This document shows, one piece after another, positions 1-4,977 of a DNA stretch of 7,139 nucleotides. The stretch lies in assembly GCA_020851855.1 (NCBI GenBank), contig JADZBY010000287.1, forward strand, positions 1 through 7,139, in the 5' to 3' direction. The position numbers were made by a program, and so were the translations under genes. The first letter of the stretch is position 1. Each line of letters starts with the position of its first letter. The notes beneath the pieces are model-generated. The model was given only the letters and a program-made list of their open reading frames with translations, made no database searches and had not been told where the DNA came from. The stretch comes from Anaerolineae bacterium (GTDB taxonomy: Bacteria; Chloroflexota; Anaerolineae; Aggregatilineales; UBA2796).

Positions 1-905
1 ACCATCTCGCCGTGTTTGTAGTCTTCGCCGGACAGGTCGCTGGTGCGCTCGCCGACGTAAGACACGACCACGCCGACATTGCCGACCTCGATGACGGTCT
101 TGGGGATCATCTCGACGGTGGCAAACAGGCGGTTGACGTAATACGTGCCCTCGACGAGGACCTGAAGCTGGCGGCCACGGCGGCCACCGGCCCGCAAGAA
201 CCGCTCCGGGTCCTGGAAATTGTTGTGGTACGTCTCGACGTCGGACGCCTTTTCACCGACTGACGGGGCAATGATCTCGTCCGTGCCCAGCGACGGGCCG
301 TCGTGCACGGTGACGATGCCGACCAGGTCATCCGTGCCCTTGATCACGACGGGCCGGAAGCCCTGCCGTTCGTCGATGAGGTTCGCCATCTGCTCGATCA
401 GCGCGTTTTCCTGGTAGTTGATGGACAGGTGGTACGTCCCGGCTTCGGTGAAGATGATGAACTGCGCCAGGTTCAGGGCATACGTGCCTTCGCGCAGGAT
501 TTCCCGCTGCGGCCCACGCTGGCCACGGTTGCGCAAAAAGGCCTCGACTTCCTGGAAGTTGTTGCCTTCGGGGATGACCGCCGCGAGCGCCTGGGTGGGG
601 GCCAGCGGCACGCCGTCGCGGGCGAAGACATAGCCGATCTGCCCCTGCGGGATGGTCACCAGCGGCGCGAGGTGGACTTTGTACTGGATGGGCATCATCC
701 AGAAGACGCCGCCGCGCAGCACGTTCGGCTGATAGCCCGCCTCGTGATTGAGGGCGATAAAGCTATCGGCTTTGACCGAGCCTTTGGCAGAGAAGCGTTT
801 CTCGACAATGCCGACGCGGTTGTTCGGTACGATGCGGATGCCGGCCAGGAAAAACAGCACGACGAGCAGCACTGCGGCGAGGAGAAGCACAGTCACGATG
901 TTCAT
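1..905 (-). CDS. Flotillin/SPFH-like membrane protein, N-terminal part (runs off left edge)
   Basis: The frame is open from ATG at 905-903 to the window edge: 301 complete codons and no stop. AGGAGG (plus-strand 916-921) lies 10 nt before the ATG, which fixes the start. Residues 3-22 form one hydrophobic helix, an uncleaved signal anchor. Then comes VPNNRVGIVEKRF (about 26-38), a motif like the entry into flotillin/Band 7 (SPFH) proteins. The rest is built from repeated modules. Residues 115-145 (NNFQEVEAFLRNRGQRGPQ, then EGTYALN) and 228-258 (NNFQDPERFLRAGGRRGRQ, then EGTYYVN) are clearly homologous to each other, and a weaker copy precedes them at about 27-78. A further unit seems to begin at about 271 (VIEVGNVGVVVSYVGE). 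Family knowledge: large SPFH proteins with such modules form membrane-associated oligomeric scaffolds. The SPFH core and the coiled-coil tail would lie beyond the window, so the exact family is inferred. The gene is separated from the next one by the repeat island and has its own leader. Confidence 0.8.
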   Translation of the reverse strand, partial: MNIVTVLLLAAVLLVVLFFLAGIRIVPNNRVGIVEKRFSAKGSVKADSFIALNHEAGYQPNVLRGGVFWMMPIQYKVHLAPLVTIPQGQIGYVFARDGVPLAPTQALAAVIPEGNNFQEVEAFLRNRGQRGPQREILREGTYALNLAQFIIFTEAGTYHLSINYQENALIEQMANLIDERQGFRPVVIKGTDDLVGIVTVHDGPSLGTDEIIAPSVGEKASDVETYHNNFQDPERFLRAGGRRGRQLQVLVEGTYYVNRLFATVEMIPKTVIEVGNVGVVVSYVGERTSDLSGEDYKHGEM

Positions 906-970
906 GGGAGCGCCCCCTCCTTCAGTGAGGGCATTACTAAGACATAATACGCGAAAATGCCCCCGGGGGT
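906..970 (-). promoter_or_regulatory. Leader and possible promoter of the flotillin-like gene
   Basis: Read on the minus strand, a TATTAT hexamer (plus 944-949) could be a -10 box about 38 nt before the ATG. T-tracts on the plus strand at about 975-992 would be A-tracts upstream of it. No good -35 lies 16-18 nt further upstream, so the promoter call is weak. The leader also has a hairpin with 5-bp arms CCCTC at 915-919 and GAGGG at 927-931 and a 7-nt loop. One arm overlaps the Shine-Dalgarno AGGAGG at 916-921, so it could hide the ribosome site. A perfect palindrome CCCCCGGGGG sits at 960-969. From 971 to 1039 I see nothing else. Confidence 0.25.
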
Positions 971-1039
971 AGCGTTTTTGTATTCCGTTTTTACAGGTTC
1001 TCGATGGAATCAGCGCCAGGCGTTCAGCCACGCGGGTAC

Positions 1040-1100
1040 GCCCCACGCTGAAGCATGGGGCTTCGTAGCCTTAGCCCGGACGCTTTAGCGCCGGACGGCT
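1040..1100 (+). repeat. REP-like unit A (H1 hairpin, GTAG, H2 hairpin)
   Basis: Hairpin H1 at 1040-1061 has arms GCCCCA/TGGGGC plus inner GCT/AGC. GTAG follows at 1065-1068, then hairpin H2 at 1074-1096. In its standard form H2 has stem GCCCGG/CCGGGC, one bulged A, inner stem CGC/GCG and loop TTTA. In this copy the right arm reads CCGGAC, so one base pair of the outer stem is lost. AGCC at 1067-1070 can also pair with GGCT at 1097-1100 around H2, which places the GTAG at the foot of the structure. The unit lacks the H3 and H4 modules seen in the other copies. Confidence 0.75.
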
Positions 1101-1146
1101 CACTTCACGGCCTAACAGGTTTCGTCAGGACGCGCTGAAACTACAA

Positions 1147-1227
1147 AGCCCATCCGGGCTGGCCACCCGCATCCCTAGCCCGCAGGGCTTCGTAGCCTTA
1201 GCCCGGACGCTTTAGCGCCGGGCGGCT
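1147..1227 (+). repeat. REP-like unit B (H3, H4, GTAG, H2)
   Basis: H3 at 1147-1160 has arms AGCCC/GGGCT and loop ATCC. H4 at 1177-1189 has arms AGCCC/GGGCT and loop GCA. GTAG is at 1192-1195, the H2 hairpin with intact arms at 1201-1223, and the closing GGCT at 1224-1227. The unit ends 5 nt before the transposase stop codon (complement of 1233-1235), so it would form the 3' end of that transcript. Confidence 0.8.
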
Positions 1228-1232
1228 CTGTT

Positions 1233-1634
1233 CTACGCCGGTTCAAGGCGTGTGTCGAGTGTCTTCATCGCGTGGTGCTGTTTTTGCTGTTCCACGTAGC
1301 GGATCAGGGTCGGCAAATGGGATTCAGAGAGCGTGAGGACGCCGTATTCGCGCTGCCAGCCAAAGGGTTCATAACAATCGGCCAACCGAGAAGCCAGATG
1401 CGATGATACGCCTTTCACCTGACCCGCATAGTCGCAGAGTCGCACGGATGGCGGCAAAGTAACGACAACATGAATGTGGTCTGCAGTGCCATTTACTGCG
1501 TGAACGAACCCGTGCAGCTCTGATGTTTTCGCTTGAATGGCTTTGTAGATTGGTTCCTCATTAAACTCGGTGATGAGAGGAAGTCGATCCTTGGTCGTCC
1601 AAACAAAGTGGTAGTGGAGCCGAAAGTAGGTCAT
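1233..1634 (-). CDS. IS200-like / REP-associated Y1 transposase (RAYT-type)
   Basis: The 133-residue product is a complete single-domain HUH (Y1) transposase, which nicks and rejoins single-stranded DNA through a tyrosine-DNA covalent link. Visible motifs are LHYHFVWTTK at 6-15 (first strand), the metal-binding H-I-H at 53-55 followed by VVVTLPPS, KGVSSHLASRL at 74-84, WQREYGVLTLS at 93-103, and the catalytic helix YVEQQKQHH with Tyr113 and Gln117 in the Y-x3-Q spacing of IS608 TnpA. The length is close to that of IS200-type enzymes. An in-frame ATG 75 nt upstream would add 25 residues, but those codons lie inside repeat unit C; the start at 1634-1632 begins right before the fold and has AGGAG (plus 1646-1650) 11 nt upstream. 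All key residues are intact, so it may be active. It could be a plain IS200 element without a TnpB partner, but the flanking GTAG hairpins favour a RAYT. Confidence 0.88.
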   Translation of the reverse strand: MTYFRLHYHFVWTTKDRLPLITEFNEEPIYKAIQAKTSELHGFVHAVNGTADHIHVVVTLPPSVRLCDYAGQVKGVSSHLASRLADCYEPFGWQREYGVLTLSESHLPTLIRYVEQQKQHHAMKTLDTRLEPA

Positions 1635-1663
1635 ATCCTTTGAATCTCCTCGTATATTTGTGC

Positions 1664-1764
1664 GCCCCACGCTGAAACTGCAAAGCCCATTCGGGCTGGC
1701 CATCCGCATCCCTAGCCCGCAGGGCTTCGTAGCTTCAGCCCGGACGCTTTAGCGCCGGGCGGCT
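1664..1764 (+). repeat. REP-like unit C (H1/H3 hybrid, H4, GTAG, H2)
   Basis: The left half of H1 (GCCCCACGCTGAA from 1664) is joined directly to the segment that normally leads into H3, as if a recombination or deletion had removed the H1 right arm. H3 is at 1684-1697 (loop ATTC), H4 at 1714-1726, GTAG at 1729-1732, H2 with intact arms at 1738-1760, and GGCT at 1761-1764. The 5-nt spacer reads CTTCA here instead of CCTTA, but its length is unchanged. The unit overlaps the possible N-terminal extension of the transposase frame. Confidence 0.78.
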
Positions 1765-1796
1765 CACTTCACGACCTAACAGGTTTGTCAGGACAC

Positions 1797-1906
1797 GCCC
1801 CACGCTGAAGCATGGGGCTGAAACTACAAAGCCCATTCGGGCTGGCCACCCACATCCCTAGCCCGCAGGGCTTCGTAGCCTTAGCCCGGACGCTTTAGCG
1901 CCGGGC
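1797..1906 (+). repeat. REP-like unit D (H1, H3, H4, GTAG, H2)
   Basis: This is the fullest copy. H1 is at 1797-1818, H3 at 1830-1843 (loop ATTC), H4 at 1860-1872, GTAG at 1875-1878 and H2 at 1884-1906 with intact arms; the closing GGCT is absent. H2 lies 8 nt from the murA stop codon (complement of 1915-1917), so the unit will be transcribed as the murA 3' untranslated region. No T-tract follows it in the murA direction, so it is not a classical rho-independent terminator; a role in protecting the mRNA 3' end, as for enterobacterial REPs, is possible. Confidence 0.8.
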
Positions 1907-1914
1907 TTCCAACC

Positions 1915-3207
1915 TCACCCCCCCTCGACCGGCGCGCGGGTGATCTTTGCGCCCAGCGCGCGCATCTTCTCCTCGATTCGTTCGTAGGCGCGGTCGATGT
2001 GGCCCACGTTACGGATGACCGTCGCGCCGCGCGCACACAACGCCGCCAACAGCAGCGTGATCCCGGCGCGGATGTCCGGGCTGGAAATGGTCACGCCGCC
2101 ACGCAGCGCCGCCGGTCCCTGCACCAACGCCCGGTGCGGATCGCACAGCACGATGCGCGCGCCCATCGATACCAGCTTGTCGGTGAAAAACAGCCGCCCG
2201 TCGTACATCCACTCGTGGAAGATGACCGCGCCCGCGCACTGTGTGGCCACCAGCAGCGCGATGCTCATCAGGTCGGTGGGAAATGCTGGCCACGGCTGGG
2301 CTTTGATGACCGGGATGCGGTTGCCCAGGTCCGGCTGGATGCGCATCTCCTGCCCGCGTCGCACGATGATGTCGCTCCCGTCCACGTCCCAGGCCACGCC
2401 CAGCTTGCGGAAGACGAGCGCGATCATGTCCAGGTGCTGCGGATCGGCGTTCTTGATGCGCACCTCGCCGCCGGTGACCGCCGCCGCGCCGATATAGCTC
2501 CCCACCTCGACGTAATCCGCCCCGACGCGGAACTCGCCGCCGTGCAGCCGTTCTGCGCCCTCGATCACCAGCCGGTTCGAGCCGATGCCGTCGATATGCG
2601 CGCCGAGTGTGTTCAGCAAGTTACACAAGTCCTGCACGTGCGGCTCGCAGGCGGCGTTGCGAATGACCGAGCGGCCTTTCGCGACGGCGGCGGCCATGAT
2701 GGCATTCTCGGTGGCCGTCACGCTGGCCTCGTCGAGAAGGATATCTGCGCCGCGCAGCCCATCCGCCTGCATCTTGAAATTGCCGCCCATCTCGATGTGC
2801 GCGCCGAGCTTTTCCAGGGCCAGCACGTGCGTATCGAGCCGCCGCCGCCCGATCACATCGCCGCCCGGCACGCCGATCTCCACCGCGCCGAGCCGGCCCA
2901 GCAGCGCCCCGGCCAGCACAATCGACGCGCGCATCTTCTGCGCCAGCCGCGCCTCGACCATGTGCGAGGTCAGGTTCTCGGCGTGAATGCGCAGCGTGTG
3001 CGGCCCGGCCCACTCTACGCTCGCGCCCAGGCCGCGCATGATCTCGCTCATCACGCGCACGTCGCCAATGTCCGGCACGTTCGTCAGCGTCACCGGCTCG
3101 CCGGTGAGCAGGCAGGCGGCCATGAGCTTGAGCACGGCGTTCTTGTTGCCGCCGATCTCCACCTCGCCGTTCAGGCTGTGCCCACCTTCGATGACAAGCT
3201 GGTCCAT
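1915..3207 (-). CDS. murA: UDP-N-acetylglucosamine 1-carboxyvinyltransferase (MurA), Asp in place of active-loop Cys
   Basis: This cytoplasmic enzyme transfers enolpyruvate from PEP to UDP-GlcNAc, the first committed step of peptidoglycan synthesis. The 430-residue length is normal. Visible motifs are GGNKNAVLKLMAA with Lys22 and Asn23, KMRAS with Arg93, the loop PGGDVIGRRRLDTH at 114-127, SVTATEN at 162-168, PAFPTD with Asp312, and DIRAG and HIDRAYER near the C-terminus (counterparts of E. coli Arg371 and Arg397). The loop residue matching E. coli Cys115 is Asp117 (GAT, plus 2857-2859). Known: Cys-to-Asp MurAs, such as that of Mycobacterium tuberculosis, are active but not alkylated by fosfomycin. 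The stretch FHEWMYDGRLFFTDKL replaces the usual ENRFMHV-type segment, so this is a divergent branch; another enolpyruvyl transferase is possible but less likely. AAGGA lies 8 nt before the ATG. It is the last gene of a three-gene cluster, 32 nt after its neighbour. Confidence 0.93.
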   Translation of the reverse strand: MDQLVIEGGHSLNGEVEIGGNKNAVLKLMAACLLTGEPVTLTNVPDIGDVRVMSEIMRGLGASVEWAGPHTLRIHAENLTSHMVEARLAQKMRASIVLAGALLGRLGAVEIGVPGGDVIGRRRLDTHVLALEKLGAHIEMGGNFKMQADGLRGADILLDEASVTATENAIMAAAVAKGRSVIRNAACEPHVQDLCNLLNTLGAHIDGIGSNRLVIEGAERLHGGEFRVGADYVEVGSYIGAAAVTGGEVRIKNADPQHLDMIALVFRKLGVAWDVDGSDIIVRRGQEMRIQPDLGNRIPVIKAQPWPAFPTDLMSIALLVATQCAGAVIFHEWMYDGRLFFTDKLVSMGARIVLCDPHRALVQGPAALRGGVTISSPDIRAGITLLLAALCARGATVIRNVGHIDRAYERIEEKMRALGAKITRAPVEGG

Positions 3208-3239
3208 GAGGCGTATCCTTCGGGTACAGGGTGAGGAAC

Positions 3240-4064
3240 TCAGGGCTGAAAACGCAGCGTGACACGGTCGCCGGGCCGCGCACCGGTTTGCGCGGCGGCT
3301 CTGCCGCCGTTCACGGCGATCTCAAGCTGGCCGTCGCTGCTGATGAGCGCCATCAGGCGGCCCGGCTCCACCTCGCCATAGGTGCGCACGATGCCCTCGA
3401 TCTGCACGTTGCGAACGCCCACGCGCGCCGAGCTGACCCGCACGCGCAGGCCATCCGCAAGCGCGACATGCGTATCCTGCCACGTCCACGGGCCGAGGCT
3501 GGTGATCACGTTGCCAAAATGATCGACGTGGATCACGTCCCCGACGAGGCGGTCGGGCGTGGGGCGTTCCAGGCGCAGTGGGGACAGGCGAATCGGGTCG
3601 TGAACGGGCGGGCCGAGCGCGTCGAGCGGCTCGCCACAGGCCAGCGCCGCCGCCGCCGGGGCGAACAGGTCGCGCCCGTGAAAGGTGTGGCTCAGCGCCG
3701 TCGTCGCGCGCAATTCCACGGCGCTCCACGGCGCGCCGTCGCGGTCGATGTCATCCAGCGCCAGGCTGAACAGGCCGTTATCCGGGCCGACAAATGCGCC
3801 GTAAGGCGTCTGGATAGCCAAGCCACGCCGCGCAGTGCCCACGCCGGGATCGACCACGCACAGGAAGACGGTGTGCGGCGGGAAATAACGGTAGGCGACG
3901 CGCAGCAGGTACGCGCCCTGGGCCACGCGCTGCGGCGCGACGGCATGCGTGATGTCGATGGTCTGCACGCCGGGGCAGCGCGCCGCCAGCACGCCCTTCA
4001 TCACGCCGGCATAAGGGTCGGCGCTGCCAAAATCGGTGAGCAGTGCGACGAGCGGTACGGGCAT
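3240..4064 (-). CDS. SAM hydroxide adenosyltransferase (DUF62 family; S-adenosylmethionine hydrolase)
   Basis: The family uses hydroxide from water to split S-adenosylmethionine into adenosine and methionine; fluorinase and chlorinase are specialised relatives. The 274-residue product has the family signature in order: LTDFGSADPYAGVMKG at 9-24, DITH at 37-40, VVDPGVGTARRG at 70-81, FVGPDNGLF at 91-99, SHTFHGRDLFAPAA at 125-138, and GDVIHVDHFGNVITSLG in the second half. The Asp-Arg-His set that activates water in the hydrolases appears as Asp72, Arg79 and His129, with the family's 7-residue Asp-Arg spacing, so hydrolase rather than halogenase activity is favoured. No signal peptide or helix is seen, so it is cytoplasmic. 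No strong Shine-Dalgarno precedes the ATG; with only 15 nt to the upstream stop, translational coupling is plausible. The physiological role of the family is unsettled, and its link to murA here is positional only. Confidence 0.9.
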   Translation of the reverse strand: MPVPLVALLTDFGSADPYAGVMKGVLAARCPGVQTIDITHAVAPQRVAQGAYLLRVAYRYFPPHTVFLCVVDPGVGTARRGLAIQTPYGAFVGPDNGLFSLALDDIDRDGAPWSAVELRATTALSHTFHGRDLFAPAAAALACGEPLDALGPPVHDPIRLSPLRLERPTPDRLVGDVIHVDHFGNVITSLGPWTWQDTHVALADGLRVRVSSARVGVRNVQIEGIVRTYGEVEPGRLMALISSDGQLEIAVNGGRAAAQTGARPGDRVTLRFQP

Positions 4065-4079
4065 GGGCCGGAGTCGCGC

Positions 4080-4496
4080 CTATCGGGACCGGCGGCGCAG
4101 CCGTTCCAGGTCGATGTCGTCGTCGGTAAGCTCGCCATCCGCGCCGAGCGCCGATCCACTCTGCTCCAACCGCTGCCGCAGCGCATCCAGTTCGGAATCG
4201 CTCATCGAGTCGATCAGGCGGTCGACGAGGGCCAGGTCGCTGCGTTTCGCCTTCGGATTGGCGGCGGTCAGTTCCCGGTCACGGGCGGCGCGGGCGCTGC
4301 CCTGGTCCTGGTTGGCGGCGGGCGCTGCGCCGCGCGTCAGGAAAAACGAGGCCAGCAGCGTCACGAGGGTCAGAAAAACCATGAACGGGACCGATACGGC
4401 CACCGTCGCCGGCCCCTGACTGATCATGTAGCCCAGCAGCGCCGCGTAAATCAGCCATACCAGCCCCAACCCGATCAACCGGTCGCGAGAGGTCAT
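4080..4496 (-). CDS. Small two-helix membrane protein of unknown function
   Basis: I do not recognise a named family. The 138-residue product has two hydrophobic helices at about 7-26 and 31-54 joined by a short SQGPATVAV turn, giving a hairpin with both ends most likely in the cytoplasm. The tail (55-138) is polar: an Ala/Gln/Arg-rich linker to about 84, then a charged helix SDLALVDRLIDSMSDSELDALRQRL (about 86-110), an acidic patch GELTDDDID and a basic end LERLRRRSR. The helix resembles the short LxxLxxxDLxxLxxRL-type oligomerisation helices of small membrane proteins, but this is only a resemblance. AGGAG (plus 4506-4510) lies 9 nt before the ATG. It is first in the cluster with the SAM hydroxide adenosyltransferase and murA, so expression with them is likely. 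The promoter must lie in the repeat-bearing region upstream of 4497; no convincing -35/-10 pair was seen. Confidence 0.75.
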   Translation of the reverse strand: MTSRDRLIGLGLVWLIYAALLGYMISQGPATVAVSVPFMVFLTLVTLLASFFLTRGAAPAANQDQGSARAARDRELTAANPKAKRSDLALVDRLIDSMSDSELDALRQRLEQSGSALGADGELTDDDIDLERLRRRSR

Positions 4497-4609
4497 GAAC
4501 AGGGACTCCTTCCCCGAAGGGCGCGCACTCTATGGCGTCAATTGTCTCTCACTACGGCGGGACTGTCGAACGGGTTGCAGATACGCCCCAGGGCTATCGC
4601 ATCAAAGCG

Positions 4610-4726
4610 CCCTCACCCCCGACCCCTCTCCATGCCTGCCACCCCAGACCACCCATTGAACGCAAGCGTTCAATGGGAACCCGGTCGGGGACCCCAACGG
4701 CATGGAGAGGGGGTCAGGGGGTGAGG
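4610..4726. repeat. MITE-like inverted repeat 1
   Basis: The left arm at 4611-4636 (CCTCACCCCCGACCCCTC, then TCCATGCC) and the right arm at 4699-4726 are near-perfect reverse complements, differing by two single-base insertions (T and C) in the right arm. The 62-nt core contains a perfect palindrome. No coding sequence is supported inside. Sequences with CCCTCACCCCC...CCCCTCTCC ends are frequent intergenic palindromes in several bacterial groups, including Chloroflexota; whether they move is unknown. It lies upstream of the murA cluster and could form a large cruciform or RNA hairpin. Confidence 0.75.
4652..4677. repeat. Perfect 26-bp palindrome inside inverted repeat 1
   Basis: The arms CCCATTGAACGC and GCGTTCAATGGG are exact complements across a central AA. 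As RNA it would form an 11-bp stem with a CAAG tetraloop. It is much more A+T-rich than the arms of the surrounding repeat, which suggests a different origin: a nested insertion or a protein-binding site. There is no T-tract on either side, so it is not a standard terminator. Confidence 0.8.
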
Positions 4727-4782
4727 TGTTTTCCTGCTGCCTGCCTCAACGACGGATTTTGATGCGTTTGCCCTGAGATATG

Positions 4783-4888
4783 CCCTCACTCCCCCGGCCC
4801 CTCTCTCCCGGCGGGCGAGAGGGGAGAATGCGACACACTGCTGCGTCTTTCACCCCTCTCTCTGAGGGAGAGGGGCTGGGGGTGAGGG
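4783..4888. repeat. MITE-like inverted repeat 2
   Basis: The left arm at 4783-4809 and the right arm at 4866-4888 (reverse complement CCCTCACCCCCAGCCCCTC, then TCCC) match with a few changes. Each arm also folds on itself: CCCCTCTC/GAGAGGGG pairs at 4798-4805 with 4817-4824, and again at 4853-4860 with 4868-4875. The outer ends are like those of the repeat at 4610-4726, but the core (about 4825-4852) is unrelated and lacks its 26-bp palindrome. This is a second member of the same repeat family, 57 nt from the first. Confidence 0.75.
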
Positions 4889-4899
4889 TTCTCCACAAC

Positions 4900-4947
4900 A
4901 AAAAGCGCCCGTCCGCCGCATCATTATCTCTGCGGCGAACGGGCGTT
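4900..4947 (-). terminator. Rho-independent terminator of the Thr-Pro-rich protein gene
   Basis: On the minus strand, the arms ACGGGCG (plus 4939-4945) and CGCCCGT (plus 4906-4912) form a 7-bp stem, followed inward by one mismatch and a second 7-bp stem (plus 4931-4937 with 4914-4920) around a 10-nt loop. TTTTT (plus 4900-4904) follows directly in the transcript. It starts 31 nt after the stop codon of the gene ending at 4978, so it closes that transcription unit and insulates the murA cluster from it. Confidence 0.88.
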
Positions 4948-4977
4948 GAGAGGGCGCGGATGTGTTGCGCCGGATGA

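Larger units (their letters stand above)
1040..1906. mobile_element. REPtron-like island: Y1 transposase flanked by four composite hairpin repeats
   Basis: A single-domain HUH/Y1 transposase gene is bracketed by two repeat units on each side (1040-1100 and 1147-1227 on its 3' side, 1664-1764 and 1797-1906 on its 5' side). In all four units GTAG precedes the main hairpin by exactly 5 nt. Known systems: REP-associated tyrosine transposases (RAYTs) recognise REP sequences made of a GTAG/GGAG tetranucleotide at the foot of an imperfect hairpin, and often sit between such repeats. The match in layout is direct; the assignment of these repeats as substrates of this enzyme is inferred. The transposase gene looks poorer in G+C than murA and the other neighbours, which fits acquisition. 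No target-site duplication was identified, so the outer bounds are simply the outermost repeats. Confidence 0.6.

Noticed and set aside
303..947. A 214-codon plus-strand frame opposite the flotillin-like gene
   Set aside because: The minus-strand frame has a good Shine-Dalgarno, a membrane helix and homologous internal repeats; the plus frame is the antisense shadow, Asp/His-rich, and crosses the leader of the real gene.
1635..1709. N-terminal 25-residue extension of the transposase from an upstream ATG
   Set aside because: These codons lie within repeat unit C and its flank, and have no resemblance to the family; the start at 1634 has AGGAG and begins just before the first beta strand.
1040..1906. 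CRISPR array
   Set aside because: Only four hairpin units occur, of unequal length (about 61-110 nt), with modular shuffling and without regular unique spacers of similar size; no cas gene is nearby.
1884..1906. Rho-independent terminator for murA
   Set aside because: The hairpin is strong but is followed on the minus strand by TAAGGCTACG, with no T-tract; the same hairpin recurs in the repeats on the plus strand orientation, so it is a repeat module.
1999..3234. A 411-codon open frame on the plus strand opposite murA
   Set aside because: It mirrors the murA codons, has low-complexity Arg/His/Ala composition, and no recognisable domain.
3231..4724. A 497-codon open frame on the plus strand over the SAM hydroxide adenosyltransferase and membrane protein genes
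   Set aside because: Its residues are rich in Arg, His, Gln and Ala with no family motif, as expected from the complement of high-GC coding DNA. The minus-strand genes have clear family signatures and ribosome sites.
4532..4762. A complete small gene on the plus strand
   Set aside because: Two thirds of the frame is translated repeat sequence, so at most its first part could be a remnant; kept only as a low-interest observation.
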